Position numbers and translations under genes: made by a program | Assembly (NCBI GenBank): GCA_039030395.1 | Contig: JBCCEF010000013.1 | Coordinates: 1 to 64,000 of the forward strand | From: Acidobacteriota bacterium | GTDB lineage: Bacteria > Acidobacteriota > Thermoanaerobaculia > Multivoradales > JBCCEF01 | DNA: 64,000 nt | Reading direction: 5' to 3' | Shown: positions 24,956-33,805 of the stretch, in pieces | Layout: the number at the start of each line of letters is the position of its first letter | Numbering within the stretch: the stretch's first letter is position 1 | The notes under the pieces: model-generated | Seen by the model: only the letters and a program-made list of their open reading frames with translations | Told to the model about the DNA's origin: nothing | The model's database searches: none

Positions 24956-26769
24956 ACGACGCCATGCCCGAATGGGCCGATCGTATGGGGCACCTGTACC
25001 GCTCCGGCTCGGCCAGCCAGTTCTTGCTCTACGGCAACGTCCACGACCTGGTACCGACGCCGCCGGCAGGCACCGGCGGACGCTTCGTCTCGCTGCGTCG
25101 CTTTTTGACCGAGGTGATGTTCGAGCCCTTCGATGTGGTGATCCACTACGACCGCGGCCGCGGTATCCGAGTGCGCAAGGGCGGCGACCACTTCCATCAG
25201 TTCTTGAAGATGTACGACTCCTTCCGGGGCACCTCCTGGGCGGCCCTGCCGGACACCGGCGAAGGCAAAGTCGAAACCCTCGACCTCGCCAATCAGCTCC
25301 CGCGGGACGCGCGCCAGGCGCTGGAGGTTCTCGACCGTTTCCTGCGCGGCAGCCAACGGCTGACGGAGATCGACGAGGAGGGTCGGCGGGTTCCGGCGCC
25401 GCTGCGGGTGGCGGTGGTGATCGACTACGCCCACTTCGTGGCGCCTCAGGGTGATCCGCTGCACCTCTCCGGGGAGCGCAGCCAGATCCTCATCCGGCTC
25501 CTCGATTGGGCCAGCGACCCGGCCCTGACGGAGGGCCTAGTCGCCACCGTCCTGATCACCGAGAACCTCGCCCAGATCCACCGCAGCTTGGCCGAGAACC
25601 CCTACGCCGCCAAGCTCTCTATCGAGCTGCCGACGGCGGACGAGATCCGCACCTTCGTCCTCACCGAGACCGACGGCGTGGACTTCGACCAGGCCAGCGA
25701 CGTCAGCCGCGAGGCGCTGGCCGGCCGCCTGGTCGGCCTGTCGCGGGTGAATGTGCGGGCTCTGCTGCGCCGCGCCCTGGCGAGCGGGAACGGCGCCGAA
25801 TCCGACCGCATCACCCAGGAATACTTGACGGACGTCAAGAAAGAACTGATCGAGAAGGAAGCCTTTGGCCGCATCACCTTCCTCGAATCGGACCGCACCC
25901 TCGATGACGTGGCGGGTCACGAGGAGGCCAAGGCCTGGCTGCGACAGGACGCCGAGCTCCTGAAGCGCGGCCGCCTACGGGCCATTCCCATGGGCTACCT
26001 GCTGTGCGGACGGATCGGCACCGGCAAGACCTTTCTGGTCCACTGTTGGGCCGGCGAGGTGGGCGTGCCGGTGGTCGAGATCAAGAACTTTCGGGAGAAG
26101 TGGGTCGGCGCGACGGAAGCCAACCTGGAGCGGGTGTTCGGCATCCTGCGCGCCCTCGGCCAGGTGATCGTATTCGTCGACGAGGCGGACCAGGCCACCG
26201 GCAAACGGGGCGGCGGCGATGGCGATTCCGGCCTCTCCGGCCGGGTTTACGGCATGCTCGCCCGGGAGATGTCGAAGACCGAGAACCGCGGCAAGATCAT
26301 CTGGGTGTTCGCCACCAGCCGGCCGGATCTGGTGGAGGTCGATTTGAAGCGCCAGGGACGGTTGGATGTCCACATCCCGCTGTTCCCGCCGGGCACTCCC
26401 GAAAGTCGCCGCGACCTGTTCCGCGCCATGGCCCGCAAGGTCGGCCTGGGCATCGACCCGGACGACTTGCCGGACCCGCCGGACAATGAACAGATCGGCG
26501 GCAACGAGATGGAGGGCATTCTGGTGCGGGCGCTTCGCCTCTACGAGACCCAACCGGAGGACGAAGACCGCAAAGCCCTGCCGGAAGTGATCCGCGAGGT
26601 GCTGAAAGACGTGCGCCCTTCCGCCCACGTCGAGCGCCTCCAGTTGATGGACCTGCTGGCGGTCAAGGAATGCACCGACACCCGGTTCCTTCCGCCGCGT
26701 TTTGCAAAGCTGTCCCTGGGCGAAGTCAACCGGCGGATCGATGATCTTCGGATGCAGGTGAGGGAGTGA
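24952..26769 (+). CDS. AAA+ ATPase with a degenerate N-terminal AAA-like half
   Basis: 605 residues. The C-terminal half (about 310-605) is a classical AAA module: Walker A CGRIGTGKTF, pore-loop region NFREKWVGATEANLERVF, Walker B VIVFVDEADQ, sensor-1 region WVFATSRPDLVEVDLKRQGR with the arginine-finger pattern, and a small helical lid. The first half also follows AAA order, with a Walker B-like VAVVIDYAHFVAP and a sensor-like VATVLITENLAQIH, but has no Walker A, so it is probably a dead ATPase domain. The GTG start overlaps the preceding gene. As the last gene of the ABC operon, it may remodel the transporter, the coiled-coil protein or PspA polymers. Confidence 0.88.
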   Translation: MNDAMPEWADRMGHLYRSGSASQFLLYGNVHDLVPTPPAGTGGRFVSLRRFLTEVMFEPFDVVIHYDRGRGIRVRKGGDHFHQFLKMYDSFRGTSWAALPDTGEGKVETLDLANQLPRDARQALEVLDRFLRGSQRLTEIDEEGRRVPAPLRVAVVIDYAHFVAPQGDPLHLSGERSQILIRLLDWASDPALTEGLVATVLITENLAQIHRSLAENPYAAKLSIELPTADEIRTFVLTETDGVDFDQASDVSREALAGRLVGLSRVNVRALLRRALASGNGAESDRITQEYLTDVKKELIEKEAFGRITFLESDRTLDDVAGHEEAKAWLRQDAELLKRGRLRAIPMGYLLCGRIGTGKTFLVHCWAGEVGVPVVEIKNFREKWVGATEANLERVFGILRALGQVIVFVDEADQATGKRGGGDGDSGLSGRVYGMLAREMSKTENRGKIIWVFATSRPDLVEVDLKRQGRLDVHIPLFPPGTPESRRDLFRAMARKVGLGIDPDDLPDPPDNEQIGGNEMEGILVRALRLYETQPEDEDRKALPEVIREVLKDVRPSAHVERLQLMDLLAVKECTDTRFLPPRFAKLSLGEVNRRIDDLRMQVRE

Positions 26770-26811
26770 CGACGAAGCGGCGCAGGGTCGCAGGCATCCG
26801 AGCTTGTTCCC

Positions 26812-28089
26812 TCAGTCGCCGGTAAACGGCATCTCCGAACTCACCACCGTCACCACGAACTGTTTCTCGGATTCGGCGAGGGCGATTCGATGGCCCTGCG
26901 AGTCCGGTGCGACGGCTTGCGCCGAGTAGGAAAAAGGCCCGACGGACACCCCGTGACGGGCCATGGTGTCCGCGAGGGGCGTGAAGTCCGCCTTCCTCTC
27001 CGGAGTGATCAACACCCGAGGACGCCGGCAGGTTCCCAGGAACAGCGGCAGGAGCCGGAGGATCCCCTTCGGCCCCCACAGCGAGACCTGCCCGCTTCCC
27101 AGGGGTCCATCGGGCAGCCACGGACCGTTTTCAAAGGGCGGCACGACCGCCGGGAGGAACCATCCGAGGCGCCTGATGCATGACCAGCGCACCTCCAACG
27201 CATCGACCTTGGTGGCGAAGTTCCCGGTCGTTCCTGCGAGTTCCCTGAAACCACGCTGGGCACCCGGCTTTCCTTCGTGTGGGCGCAGTCTGACCAGTTC
27301 GCGGGAACTCGCCGTGCCCAGGGACAGATCGGCGGCGGACCACTCCCCCACCATCACCGGCCCGGCCACCGCCGCAATCGGTGCTGATGCGGCGCGCAGA
27401 CCCTGCGCTGGATCGCGCCAGCGCGCTTTGCAGCGGTCGATACGGTAGTCGCCGATGGTCTCGTGGCCGCCGCTGGGGGTCCGAATCTGCGAGAAATGGT
27501 GCGGATCGAGAAAAGCGTTCAGTGCCTGGACATAGAGCGCCCAGCGGTCCTCCTCCGGCTGTGCCAGGCGGCCCTTGCTCTGCCGCGACAACCGTTCCTC
27601 GATCTCCGCCCGCACTCCTTCGAGCACCCTCCGGCCCTGTACCCGAGCGGCGACGACGCCGGCCGGCGAAGGCGCCTTCGCGCCACCGCCGAAAGCGGAA
27701 ACGTCACCCGTCCGCGGAGCCTCGACAAGCGACCAGGCAACGTCCCTCTGCCGCTCGGCGGTCTCGGGAGAGACCGGCACATCGATGTTGGTGAGGAAGA
27801 GCTGGTAGCTCGCTTCGACGGACGGCACGCCGCGCAGGTAAGTCTCTCCCCACTTCGGAACATCGTCCGCAAAGGCCTCCCCGTAGAAGGGCCCGAACTT
27901 CGAATCGTTCCAGTTCGCCACCAGCGGAACGGTCACCGCCTGCGGGCAATAGCCGCTGCGGGGAACGCCGCCGACCTCGAGGGCGGTTCGCAGATGGCGG
28001 GTCCAGAGGTGGGTGGCGTTGATGGCGGCCTCGCAGGCGGGCGAACGGTTCAAACGAGAAAGCGGGGAGCCGAAGCTCCCCGCAACCAT
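26812..28089 (-). CDS. unknown protein, tandem paralogue of the next gene
   Basis: 425 residues, no signal peptide or membrane helix. It is a diverged copy of the protein at 28106. Both share an N-terminal LW..(Y/H)RTA segment, LPATWN/LVANWN, SYELIFTNIDIP / SYQLFLTNIDVP, and a C-terminal block ENGPWQPGG / ENGPWLPDG followed by (V/S)RIGPFTF / VSVGPFSY. I do not recognise the family. The Trp- and Gly-rich C-terminal half is beta-rich. It lies 16 nt after the paralogue, in the same operon, and is convergent with the AAA gene. It is more GC-rich in character and more diverged than its partner, as expected of the copy under weaker constraint. Confidence 0.75.
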   Translation of the reverse strand: MVAGSFGSPLSRLNRSPACEAAINATHLWTRHLRTALEVGGVPRSGYCPQAVTVPLVANWNDSKFGPFYGEAFADDVPKWGETYLRGVPSVEASYQLFLTNIDVPVSPETAERQRDVAWSLVEAPRTGDVSAFGGGAKAPSPAGVVAARVQGRRVLEGVRAEIEERLSRQSKGRLAQPEEDRWALYVQALNAFLDPHHFSQIRTPSGGHETIGDYRIDRCKARWRDPAQGLRAASAPIAAVAGPVMVGEWSAADLSLGTASSRELVRLRPHEGKPGAQRGFRELAGTTGNFATKVDALEVRWSCIRRLGWFLPAVVPPFENGPWLPDGPLGSGQVSLWGPKGILRLLPLFLGTCRRPRVLITPERKADFTPLADTMARHGVSVGPFSYSAQAVAPDSQGHRIALAESEKQFVVTVVSSEMPFTGD

Positions 28090-28105
28090 ACCCGCTGGCC
28101 CTGCC

Positions 28106-29407
28106 TCAGGAAATCGGCAAGACGTTGTTGAGCACGGCGAAGATCTTGGGCACTCCGGTGGTGTCCTTGGCGGAGATCGAGAACGTATCCTCGTTGAAGG
28201 TCACGTCCTTCGAGCTGCCGCCGGCCTTGCCACCGAAGGTGAAGGGGCCGATGCGGACTCCCGCGGTGGCGCCCCACTTCTTCCTCACTTCGTTGTAGGC
28301 CGAATGGCCGAGGTTGATCTCTACCTCCGGCTGCATCACCACCACCAGGGACGAGATCATCAGCGGAAAGATGCCGCCTTGACCCCAAGGCTTCTTGGTG
28401 CCGTTGCCGATGATGCCACCGGGCTGCCACGGTCCGTTTTCCAAGGCCGCGACCTGGGATCCCATGTACCAACCGCCGGGCCGGATCGGGAACTGCTGCC
28501 AGGAGCTCAACCGCGACACCATCTTGAACTCGTCGGAGGTGTTGTCGATGTTCACCTCTTCGTACTCGCCGCCGCCGCTCACCGCGACGAACCCGTTGGT
28601 CCATCCGGCCTTGGCGCCGACATTGAAGGTCGACTCGTGAGAGACCTCCGTCTTGCTGGTGATGATGATCTCCTGGGACTGCCGCTGACCGGCCTTGAAA
28701 TCATCGATGAACTTTTGGAGATCGGCGGCGGTATCGAACGTCCGCTGATCCACCTCCGACGAGTTGGGGGGCGGAGTCATCCCGACCACCTGAAACTGCG
28801 GATCGTTGAAGCGCTGTTGCATCTGGGCGAAGGTCTGCCAACCCTGGGTGCTGGTGTTCAAGTAGCTGACGTAGGTCTGCTGAGCGCTATCCACTCTGCC
28901 CTGGGCGGCCGAGATCTTGGGCGCCTGGAACTTGGTGTACCACTGCCGGAAAGACAGTTGCCGGTTCGGAGGCAGGCCTTCCTGCTTGGTATTGAAGGCA
29001 TCCCACTCTTCGAAGAGATTGCCCTCCAGCATATTCAGATTCTCCAGCGCCTCGCCGAGCTCTTCGGCGGCTTCGTTGGCCTTCTGCTGATTCGCCGGAT
29101 CGGCCGGGGGGATATCGATATTCGTAAAGATCAGCTCGTAGGAGCCGGTGACCGTCTGGCCGCTCTCTTTGTAGTTTGCGCTCCAGGACGGGATCACGTT
29201 GCCCTGGGTATTGAGCACCCAGCGGGCCACCGCCTTGCGCTCTTTCTTGCCGTCGGTGCGCTTCTTCCAGTATTTCTCGTTCCAGGTGGCGGGAAGAGGC
29301 GCGGTCACGAGCTGAACGCTGTTCCAATCGGCGCCCTGGGACAGGGTGTCCACCATCGCGGTGCGGTACTGACCCCACAACTTGACGCTTGATTCGCTCA
29401 CTGCCAT
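28106..29407 (-). CDS. unknown protein, tandem paralogue of the previous gene
   Basis: 433 residues, soluble, no signal peptide. The order is: N-terminal TWN-containing region with a SYELIFTNIDIP strand (about 80-115); a helical middle rich in Q, N and E (about 115-220); and a beta-rich C-terminal part containing ALENGPWQPGG, INLGHSAYNEVRKKWGA and VRIGPFTFGGKAG. Known function: none that I can name. GGGAGG lies about 10 nt before the ATG. The 29408-29715 gap upstream holds this gene's leader and the promoter of the divergent Cys-rich gene, and nothing else I can see. Confidence 0.78.
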   Translation of the reverse strand: MAVSESSVKLWGQYRTAMVDTLSQGADWNSVQLVTAPLPATWNEKYWKKRTDGKKERKAVARWVLNTQGNVIPSWSANYKESGQTVTGSYELIFTNIDIPPADPANQQKANEAAEELGEALENLNMLEGNLFEEWDAFNTKQEGLPPNRQLSFRQWYTKFQAPKISAAQGRVDSAQQTYVSYLNTSTQGWQTFAQMQQRFNDPQFQVVGMTPPPNSSEVDQRTFDTAADLQKFIDDFKAGQRQSQEIIITSKTEVSHESTFNVGAKAGWTNGFVAVSGGGEYEEVNIDNTSDEFKMVSRLSSWQQFPIRPGGWYMGSQVAALENGPWQPGGIIGNGTKKPWGQGGIFPLMISSLVVVMQPEVEINLGHSAYNEVRKKWGATAGVRIGPFTFGGKAGGSSKDVTFNEDTFSISAKDTTGVPKIFAVLNNVLPIS

Positions 29408-29630
29408 TTTTCCAAGTCCTCCCTTCGAAATTAGTGCCGGAATAGGGCGATCTGCCCAGGGTGTCCGAGGGGAGGAAAAACGTTTCGCGGCAGGCCGCAG
29501 AAGGCGCGACGACCACCTTCGTGAGATCGGCGACCCGCTCGTCCCCGCCCGATAAGGACTGCGCTCTCACCAGCGGCGCCAGGCGGGCGCATCGAATACG
29601 TCCTCACTCCTGAGCGCAATATTCACATAT

Positions 29631-29666
29631 ATCAAATTTGATCATTTAAACACTTTCGGTTAAATT
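29631..29666 (+). promoter_or_regulatory. promoter with overlapping palindrome for the Cys-rich secreted protein
   Basis: TTGATC (29638-29643), a 17-nt spacer and TAAATT (29661-29666) lie in an AT-rich stretch before the gene at 29716. A perfect 12-bp palindrome, ATCAAATTTGAT (29631-29642), covers most of the -35 box and could be a repressor site. Confidence 0.5.
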
Positions 29667-29715
29667 ATTTTCATTCCCGGAAATCCAATCATCACTCTTT
29701 GAAAAGGAGAAGGTA

Positions 29716-30006
29716 ATGCTCAAGTCTCGTTCAATGTTCGCAATCCTCATCGCGCTGTTCGTGGCCATTACCATGGCGCCGGTCCTGGTCGCCGAGGAGG
29801 CCGAGGGCGACACCAAGGGAACGGCCAAGGTCATTCCGCTCGACCTCGAAAAGAATCAGTCCGTCGACAAGGTGCGCTGCATCGTGGATTGCGCCGGCGA
29901 TGGTGGAGATCCCGAGTACGATAACCCCGCCGACGACGCGGGGCACTGCATCGATATCTGCGAAGCCATCTGTCGCGCCGAATGTGAAGTGATCGAACAG
30001 GTATAG
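29716..30006 (+). CDS. small secreted Cys-rich protein
   Basis: 96 residues. A Sec signal peptide (MLKSRSMFAILIALFVAITM, cleavage near VLVA-EE) is followed by an acidic linker and a C-terminal Cys region with six Cys in the spacing CxxxC...CxxxCxxxCxxxC, suited to three disulfides or metal binding. AAAAGGAG precedes the ATG. It is monocistronic, has its own AT-rich promoter with an overlapping palindrome, and ends at a strong hairpin. I do not recognise a family. It resembles, in size and design only, the other secreted Cys-rich protein at 49230. Confidence 0.75.
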   Translation: MLKSRSMFAILIALFVAITMAPVLVAEEAEGDTKGTAKVIPLDLEKNQSVDKVRCIVDCAGDGGDPEYDNPADDAGHCIDICEAICRAECEVIEQV

Positions 30007-30013
30007 AACGAAT

Positions 30014-30057
30014 CCTGCCGCCGCCCGGCTCGTCCCGAGCGATCAGGCGGCGGCAGG
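30014..30057. terminator. hairpin between convergent genes
   Basis: A perfect 12-bp stem, CCTGCCGCCGCC with GGCGGCGGCAGG, and a 20-nt loop lie between the stop of the Cys-rich gene and the convergent VOC gene. No T-run follows, so it may act as a bidirectional intrinsic-like terminator or an mRNA 3'-end protector. Confidence 0.55.
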
Positions 30058-30090
30058 CCATGAACTCTTCAAGCCACCAGGCCACGACGA

Positions 30091-30486
30091 TCAGTCGCCG
30101 AGATAGCGCGCCAGATACCAGTGATTACCGAAGGGATCCTCTAAGGCAGCTCCGTACTCTCCGTAGTCCATGGTCATCGGCTCGTGGAGCGATTCGGCGC
30201 CGAGTTCCAGTGCCCGCCGGAAACAGCCGTCCACGTCTTCCCAGTAGACGTGCAGGGAACCCGGCCGTGCCTTCCATTCGGCGCGAGCGCTGCTCATTTC
30301 GATCATCGAGTCGCCGAGACGGAAGGAGGCGTGCCGAAGGCGGCCGTCATCGTCGAGGGTGCGATCCAACTCTTCGGCGCCGAAAAGCTCCGCGACGAAG
30401 CGGGCCAAGGCCGGGGCGTTATCGACGATCAGGTAGGGCGTCACGGTCGAGAAGCCCGGTCGGCGGGGGCCTTGCTGCTGGGTCAT
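30091..30486 (-). CDS. VOC-superfamily (PhnB/glyoxalase-like) protein
   Basis: 131 residues with the paired beta-alpha-beta-beta-beta repeat of the vicinal oxygen chelate fold: VTPYLIVDNAPALARFVAELFGAEEL, HASFRLGDSMIEMSS, SLHVYWEDVDGCFRRALELGA and the ending EDPFGNHWYLARYL. The layout is that of PhnB-like VOC proteins, which are usually of unknown substrate. AGGAGA lies 9 nt before the ATG. It stands alone and is convergent with the Cys-rich gene. Confidence 0.88.
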   Translation of the reverse strand: MTQQQGPRRPGFSTVTPYLIVDNAPALARFVAELFGAEELDRTLDDDGRLRHASFRLGDSMIEMSSARAEWKARPGSLHVYWEDVDGCFRRALELGAESLHEPMTMDYGEYGAALEDPFGNHWYLARYLGD

Positions 30487-30720
30487 GGTCTGGTTCTCCT
30501 ATGGCGGAGCGCCGCCGTTCATCGACAGCCTCCTGACTCCAGACTGCTCTACCACAGGAGCCCCCGATCGCCCACTGCGAGATGAAGGCGGTTCGCCATG
30601 TCCTTCGGAAGGGTGGTTCCGATGGAGCCACCGGCTTGACGTAGGGTCAGATCCTGGACTCAGTCTAATCTTGATTCACCATGGGCTAGGCGAGTCCGGC
30701 CCACTGAGTCGCCACCCCGG
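30487..30720. other. intergenic stretch without recognisable content
   Basis: Upstream region of the VOC gene. Apart from the VOC ribosome-binding site and probable promoter space I see no gene, repeat or clear signal here. The adjoining 30721-31001 carries only the weak fragment listed separately. Confidence 0.5.
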
Positions 30721-30951
30721 CTAGAGGTGAGCCCGCAATACAAGAGTCGAAGACCAGGGATATGGAATGGTCGTGCTCAGGGATCGACTAGCGGTTCCGA
30801 AGTCGGCTTGCGGTGCTACGGCTAGGACCTCGACCGGTCCCGCGGGTAGCCCTGTGCCCTGCCACAGGCCCGATGCATCGGCCATATTCGCGCCGGCGAG
30901 CCACTGTAGGGTCGAACCCGAAAGAGATTGCTGACCGATCCACAAGGCCAC
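30721..30951 (-). pseudogene. short open fragment, possible remnant of a secreted protein
   Basis: A 76-codon frame (start GTG), open upstream to a TAG near 31000. The translation (LWIGQQSLSGSTLQWLAGAN..., ending IPYPWSSTLVLRAHL) looks like the C-terminal end of a beta-rich exported protein rather than random sequence. It has no ribosome-binding site and follows the aminotransferase stop directly. It may be the tail of a gene lost by deletion, or a chance frame. Confidence 0.25.
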
Positions 30952-31001
30952 CCGCGCGGCTAGATCAAACTGTCCACCAGAACGGGGTCGATACCACTAC
31001 T

Positions 31002-32255
31002 TTACGGGTCAATGTGAATAGAACCCACCCCGCGCACCGCCGCAATCGCTTCTACCAACCGCTTCACCGAATCAGGGTTCAGCGCGGCGACGTTGATGCG
31101 ACCGGAGTTCACCATGTAGACGGCTTGCTCCTCCCGCAGGCGTACGACTTCGGCGCGGCTCAATCCAGTAAAGGAAAACATACCGCGCTGCCGTATGATG
31201 AAGTCGTTGCCCTCGGGGTGCAGGCGGAGCTGGTGCTGATCCAGGGCGGAGGCCAAGAGACGCCGAATCTCCTCGATGCGGTATCGCATCGCCGACAGCT
31301 CCTCCAACCAACCGCCACGGATCGCAGGATCGGTGAGCACCCGGGCGACCACCGCCCCGCCGTGGGACGGTGGACTGGAGTAGAGGGAGCGAATGGCTCG
31401 CTTCACCTGGCTGAACATCGGCTCCCGCTCAGCGACCTTGGCGGTCACCACGGTCAAGGCGCCGACCCTTTCCCGGTAGAGTCCTAGGTTCTTCGAAAAG
31501 CTACTGCAGACAGCCGCCTCGGGCACCCGCGAGAGAACTTCGAGAATGCCCGCGCGATCTTCTTCCAGACCTTCACCGAACCCCTGGTAGGCGAAGTCGA
31601 AAACCGGCAGGGCACCACGCCGGGCGAGGAGCTCGCCGAGGATCGGCCAGTGCTCCGGCTGAAGGTCGACGCCGCTGGGATTGTGGCAGCAGCCGTGGAA
31701 CAACACCAGATCTCCTTCCGACACCTCCCCCAGCGCATCGACCATCGCGTCGAAGGCGAGATCTTGCGCCGTCGCATCGAAATAAGGGTAGGCCCGGCTG
31801 TTCAAACCCACGGCTTCGAGTAGCGGCTGGTGGTTGACCCAGGTCGGGTTCGAGTACCACACCTCGGCCCCCGGACGGATGTTCTGAACCGTCTCGAAGA
31901 ACACCCGCAGGGCGCCGGTGCCACCCGGAGTGTGCACCGTGAAGGAACGCTCCTCGGCAATCGCCGGGTGGTCGGCGCCGAGCACGAGATCCCGCACCCG
32001 GCGGCCGTAGGCCGGATCGCCGGGGATCGGCAAGTAGCTCTTGCTCCCCTCCTCCTCGACCAGACGCCGCTCCGCCGCCTTGACCGCTTCCAGGACCGGC
32101 GTCGCCCCTTCGGCGTTGGCGTACACCCCCACCCCAAGATTGAGCTTGTGGGAGCGCGGATCCTGCCGAAAATCCTCGCTCAGGCTGAGGATCGGATCCG
32201 GCGGTGCCAGGGACACGCCTCGGAATAGATGACTACCACCACGGGTCGATGACAT
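31002..32255 (-). CDS. aspartate/aromatic-type aminotransferase (class I)
   Basis: A 417-residue PLP enzyme of the AspC/TyrB group. Visible landmarks are KLNLGVGVYANAEGATPVL near the start, GGTGALR, the cofactor-binding HGCCHNPSGVDL, VFDFAYQGFGEGLEED (PLP-binding Asp and Tyr), the Schiff-base Lys in CSSFSKNLGLYRERVG, and the C-terminal MVNSGRINVAAL substrate loop (the R binding the alpha-carboxylate). It would transfer amino groups between Asp or aromatic amino acids and 2-oxoglutarate. It is divergent from the WS/DGAT gene. Confidence 0.93.
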   Translation of the reverse strand: MSSTRGGSHLFRGVSLAPPDPILSLSEDFRQDPRSHKLNLGVGVYANAEGATPVLEAVKAAERRLVEEEGSKSYLPIPGDPAYGRRVRDLVLGADHPAIAEERSFTVHTPGGTGALRVFFETVQNIRPGAEVWYSNPTWVNHQPLLEAVGLNSRAYPYFDATAQDLAFDAMVDALGEVSEGDLVLFHGCCHNPSGVDLQPEHWPILGELLARRGALPVFDFAYQGFGEGLEEDRAGILEVLSRVPEAAVCSSFSKNLGLYRERVGALTVVTAKVAEREPMFSQVKRAIRSLYSSPPSHGGAVVARVLTDPAIRGGWLEELSAMRYRIEEIRRLLASALDQHQLRLHPEGNDFIIRQRGMFSFTGLSRAEVVRLREEQAVYMVNSGRINVAALNPDSVKRLVEAIAAVRGVGSIHIDP

Positions 32256-32314
32256 CGCTGGAACTCCGGAGGATTGAAAACGCTAAAAAGAGCTCTGAGG
32301 TTAGCAAATCGGAC

Positions 32315-33805
32315 ATGCTAACGTCACTCTTCGTGACCTCTTTGCTCGGCCTCGACGCCGCCTTCCTCTACCTGGAGAATTCGCGCTCTCCGATGCACAT
32401 CGGCGCCCTGGCGCTGATGGAAGGCACCACTCCTCGAGGGGCCTTCACCTTCGAGAGATTCCGCCGGCGCATCGCCCAACGACTGCCCCGGGTTCCCATC
32501 CTCCGGCAACGGCTGGCGAAGGACCCCACCGGCCTGGCAAGCCCCTCCTGGGTTGACGACGAAGACTTTTCCCTCGACCATCATCTGCACCACACCACCC
32601 TCGCAGAGCCTGCTGGCTGGGCGCAACTCACCTCGCTGATGGCGCACGAGATCGCTCGGCCGCTCGCGCGCGAACATCCGCTGTGGGAGATCCTCTTCGT
32701 CGAGGGCCTCGGCGAGCTGCCGGGGGTGCCACCGGGCGCCGTCGCCCTGATCACCAAGATGCACCACGCGGCGGTCGACGGTGTGTCCGGGGCCGAGGTA
32801 CTGGGAGCGCTCTTCGACCTGACGCCCAAGGCCAGCGACGACACGCCGATCGCCGCCTGGAAGCCGGACGACACGCCGACGGACCTCGATTTGCTGTTCT
32901 CCGCCGGTCGCCGGGCGGCCGGCAAACCACTCGCCCTGGCCAAGACCGTCGGCCGCACCCTGAAAGGTCTTGCCGGATCCGGAGCGTTGTGGGCTCTGGG
33001 ACGAGTGGAACTGCCGCCTTCGCCCTTCACGGCGCCACGCACCCGCCTCAACGGGCCGATCAGCGGGCAGCGGGTCTGGGATGCGGTCAGCCTGCCGCTC
33101 GATCGGCTGCGAGCCCTCCGGCGCCACCTTTCGGGCATCGCTCCGGACGGGGTGACGATCAACGACCTGGTTCTCGGGATCTGCTCCGGCGCCCTCCGCC
33201 GCTATCTTGCGGAGTACGACGACTTGCCCACGGACCCGTTGGTGGCGATGGCTCCCATTTCGGTGCGCGGTCGCGACGAGAACGAAGCCCTCGGCAATCG
33301 GGTCTCGGCGATGCTCGTTCCCCTCGCCACCCACGAGCCGGATTCCCTGGAGCGTTTGCGTTCGATTCACCGGGACTCGGTCTCCAGCAAGGCCTACCAT
33401 CGCGCCATCGGCGCCGACACCCTGACGGACTACACCCAGTTCGTGCCCTTTTCCGTCGCCGCCCTGGCTGCCCGCCTGTACACCGGGATGGGAGCCGCGC
33501 GGTTTCACCGTCCGCCCTTCAATCTGGTGATCACCAACGTGCCGGGACCCCAAGTTCCCCTGTATCTGGGGGGCTCGCGCATGCTCACCCACTTCGGCAC
33601 CGCGCCCTTGTTCGATGGCCTCGGAGTCCTGCTCGCCGTGTTCAGCTATGACGGCAGTCTGGGGATCGGGATCACCGCCTGCCGCCGCACTCTGCCAGAC
33701 GTCGACCGATTCGCCCTCTACCTGCGACAGTCCTTCGAAGACCTGGAGGAGGCGGCCGCCAGCCTCTCCTCCGATTCGCCCACCGCTACTCCGGAAGATT
33801 CATGA
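32315..33805 (+). CDS. wax ester synthase/diacylglycerol acyltransferase (WS/DGAT)
   Basis: 496 residues. The condensation-type active site KMHHAAVDGVSG (HHxxxDG) and the LLGLDAAFLYLEN start place it in PF03007, which joins acyl-CoA to long-chain alcohols or diacylglycerol to make storage lipid. Conserved late motifs include NDLVLGICSGALRRYL and NLVITNVPGPQVPLYL. The start is set at the ATG at 32315; longer in-frame starts at 32204 and 32249 would overlap the divergent aminotransferase and add a poorly conserved basic tail, and GTG at 32333 is another option. The stop overlaps the next gene (ATGA). It suggests lipid storage or wax production. Confidence 0.92.
   Translation: MLTSLFVTSLLGLDAAFLYLENSRSPMHIGALALMEGTTPRGAFTFERFRRRIAQRLPRVPILRQRLAKDPTGLASPSWVDDEDFSLDHHLHHTTLAEPAGWAQLTSLMAHEIARPLAREHPLWEILFVEGLGELPGVPPGAVALITKMHHAAVDGVSGAEVLGALFDLTPKASDDTPIAAWKPDDTPTDLDLLFSAGRRAAGKPLALAKTVGRTLKGLAGSGALWALGRVELPPSPFTAPRTRLNGPISGQRVWDAVSLPLDRLRALRRHLSGIAPDGVTINDLVLGICSGALRRYLAEYDDLPTDPLVAMAPISVRGRDENEALGNRVSAMLVPLATHEPDSLERLRSIHRDSVSSKAYHRAIGADTLTDYTQFVPFSVAALAARLYTGMGAARFHRPPFNLVITNVPGPQVPLYLGGSRMLTHFGTAPLFDGLGVLLAVFSYDGSLGIGITACRRTLPDVDRFALYLRQSFEDLEEAAASLSSDSPTATPEDS

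Noticed and set aside
28013-29392. 459-codon plus-strand frame opposite the unknown paralogue
   Set aside because: Leu/Gly/His-rich antisense sequence; the minus strand has a ribosome-binding site and a paralogue next door.
30001-30060. G/C-rich repeat after the Cys-rich gene as a CRISPR-like or dispersed repeat
   Set aside because: It is a single inverted repeat between convergent genes, better explained as a terminator.
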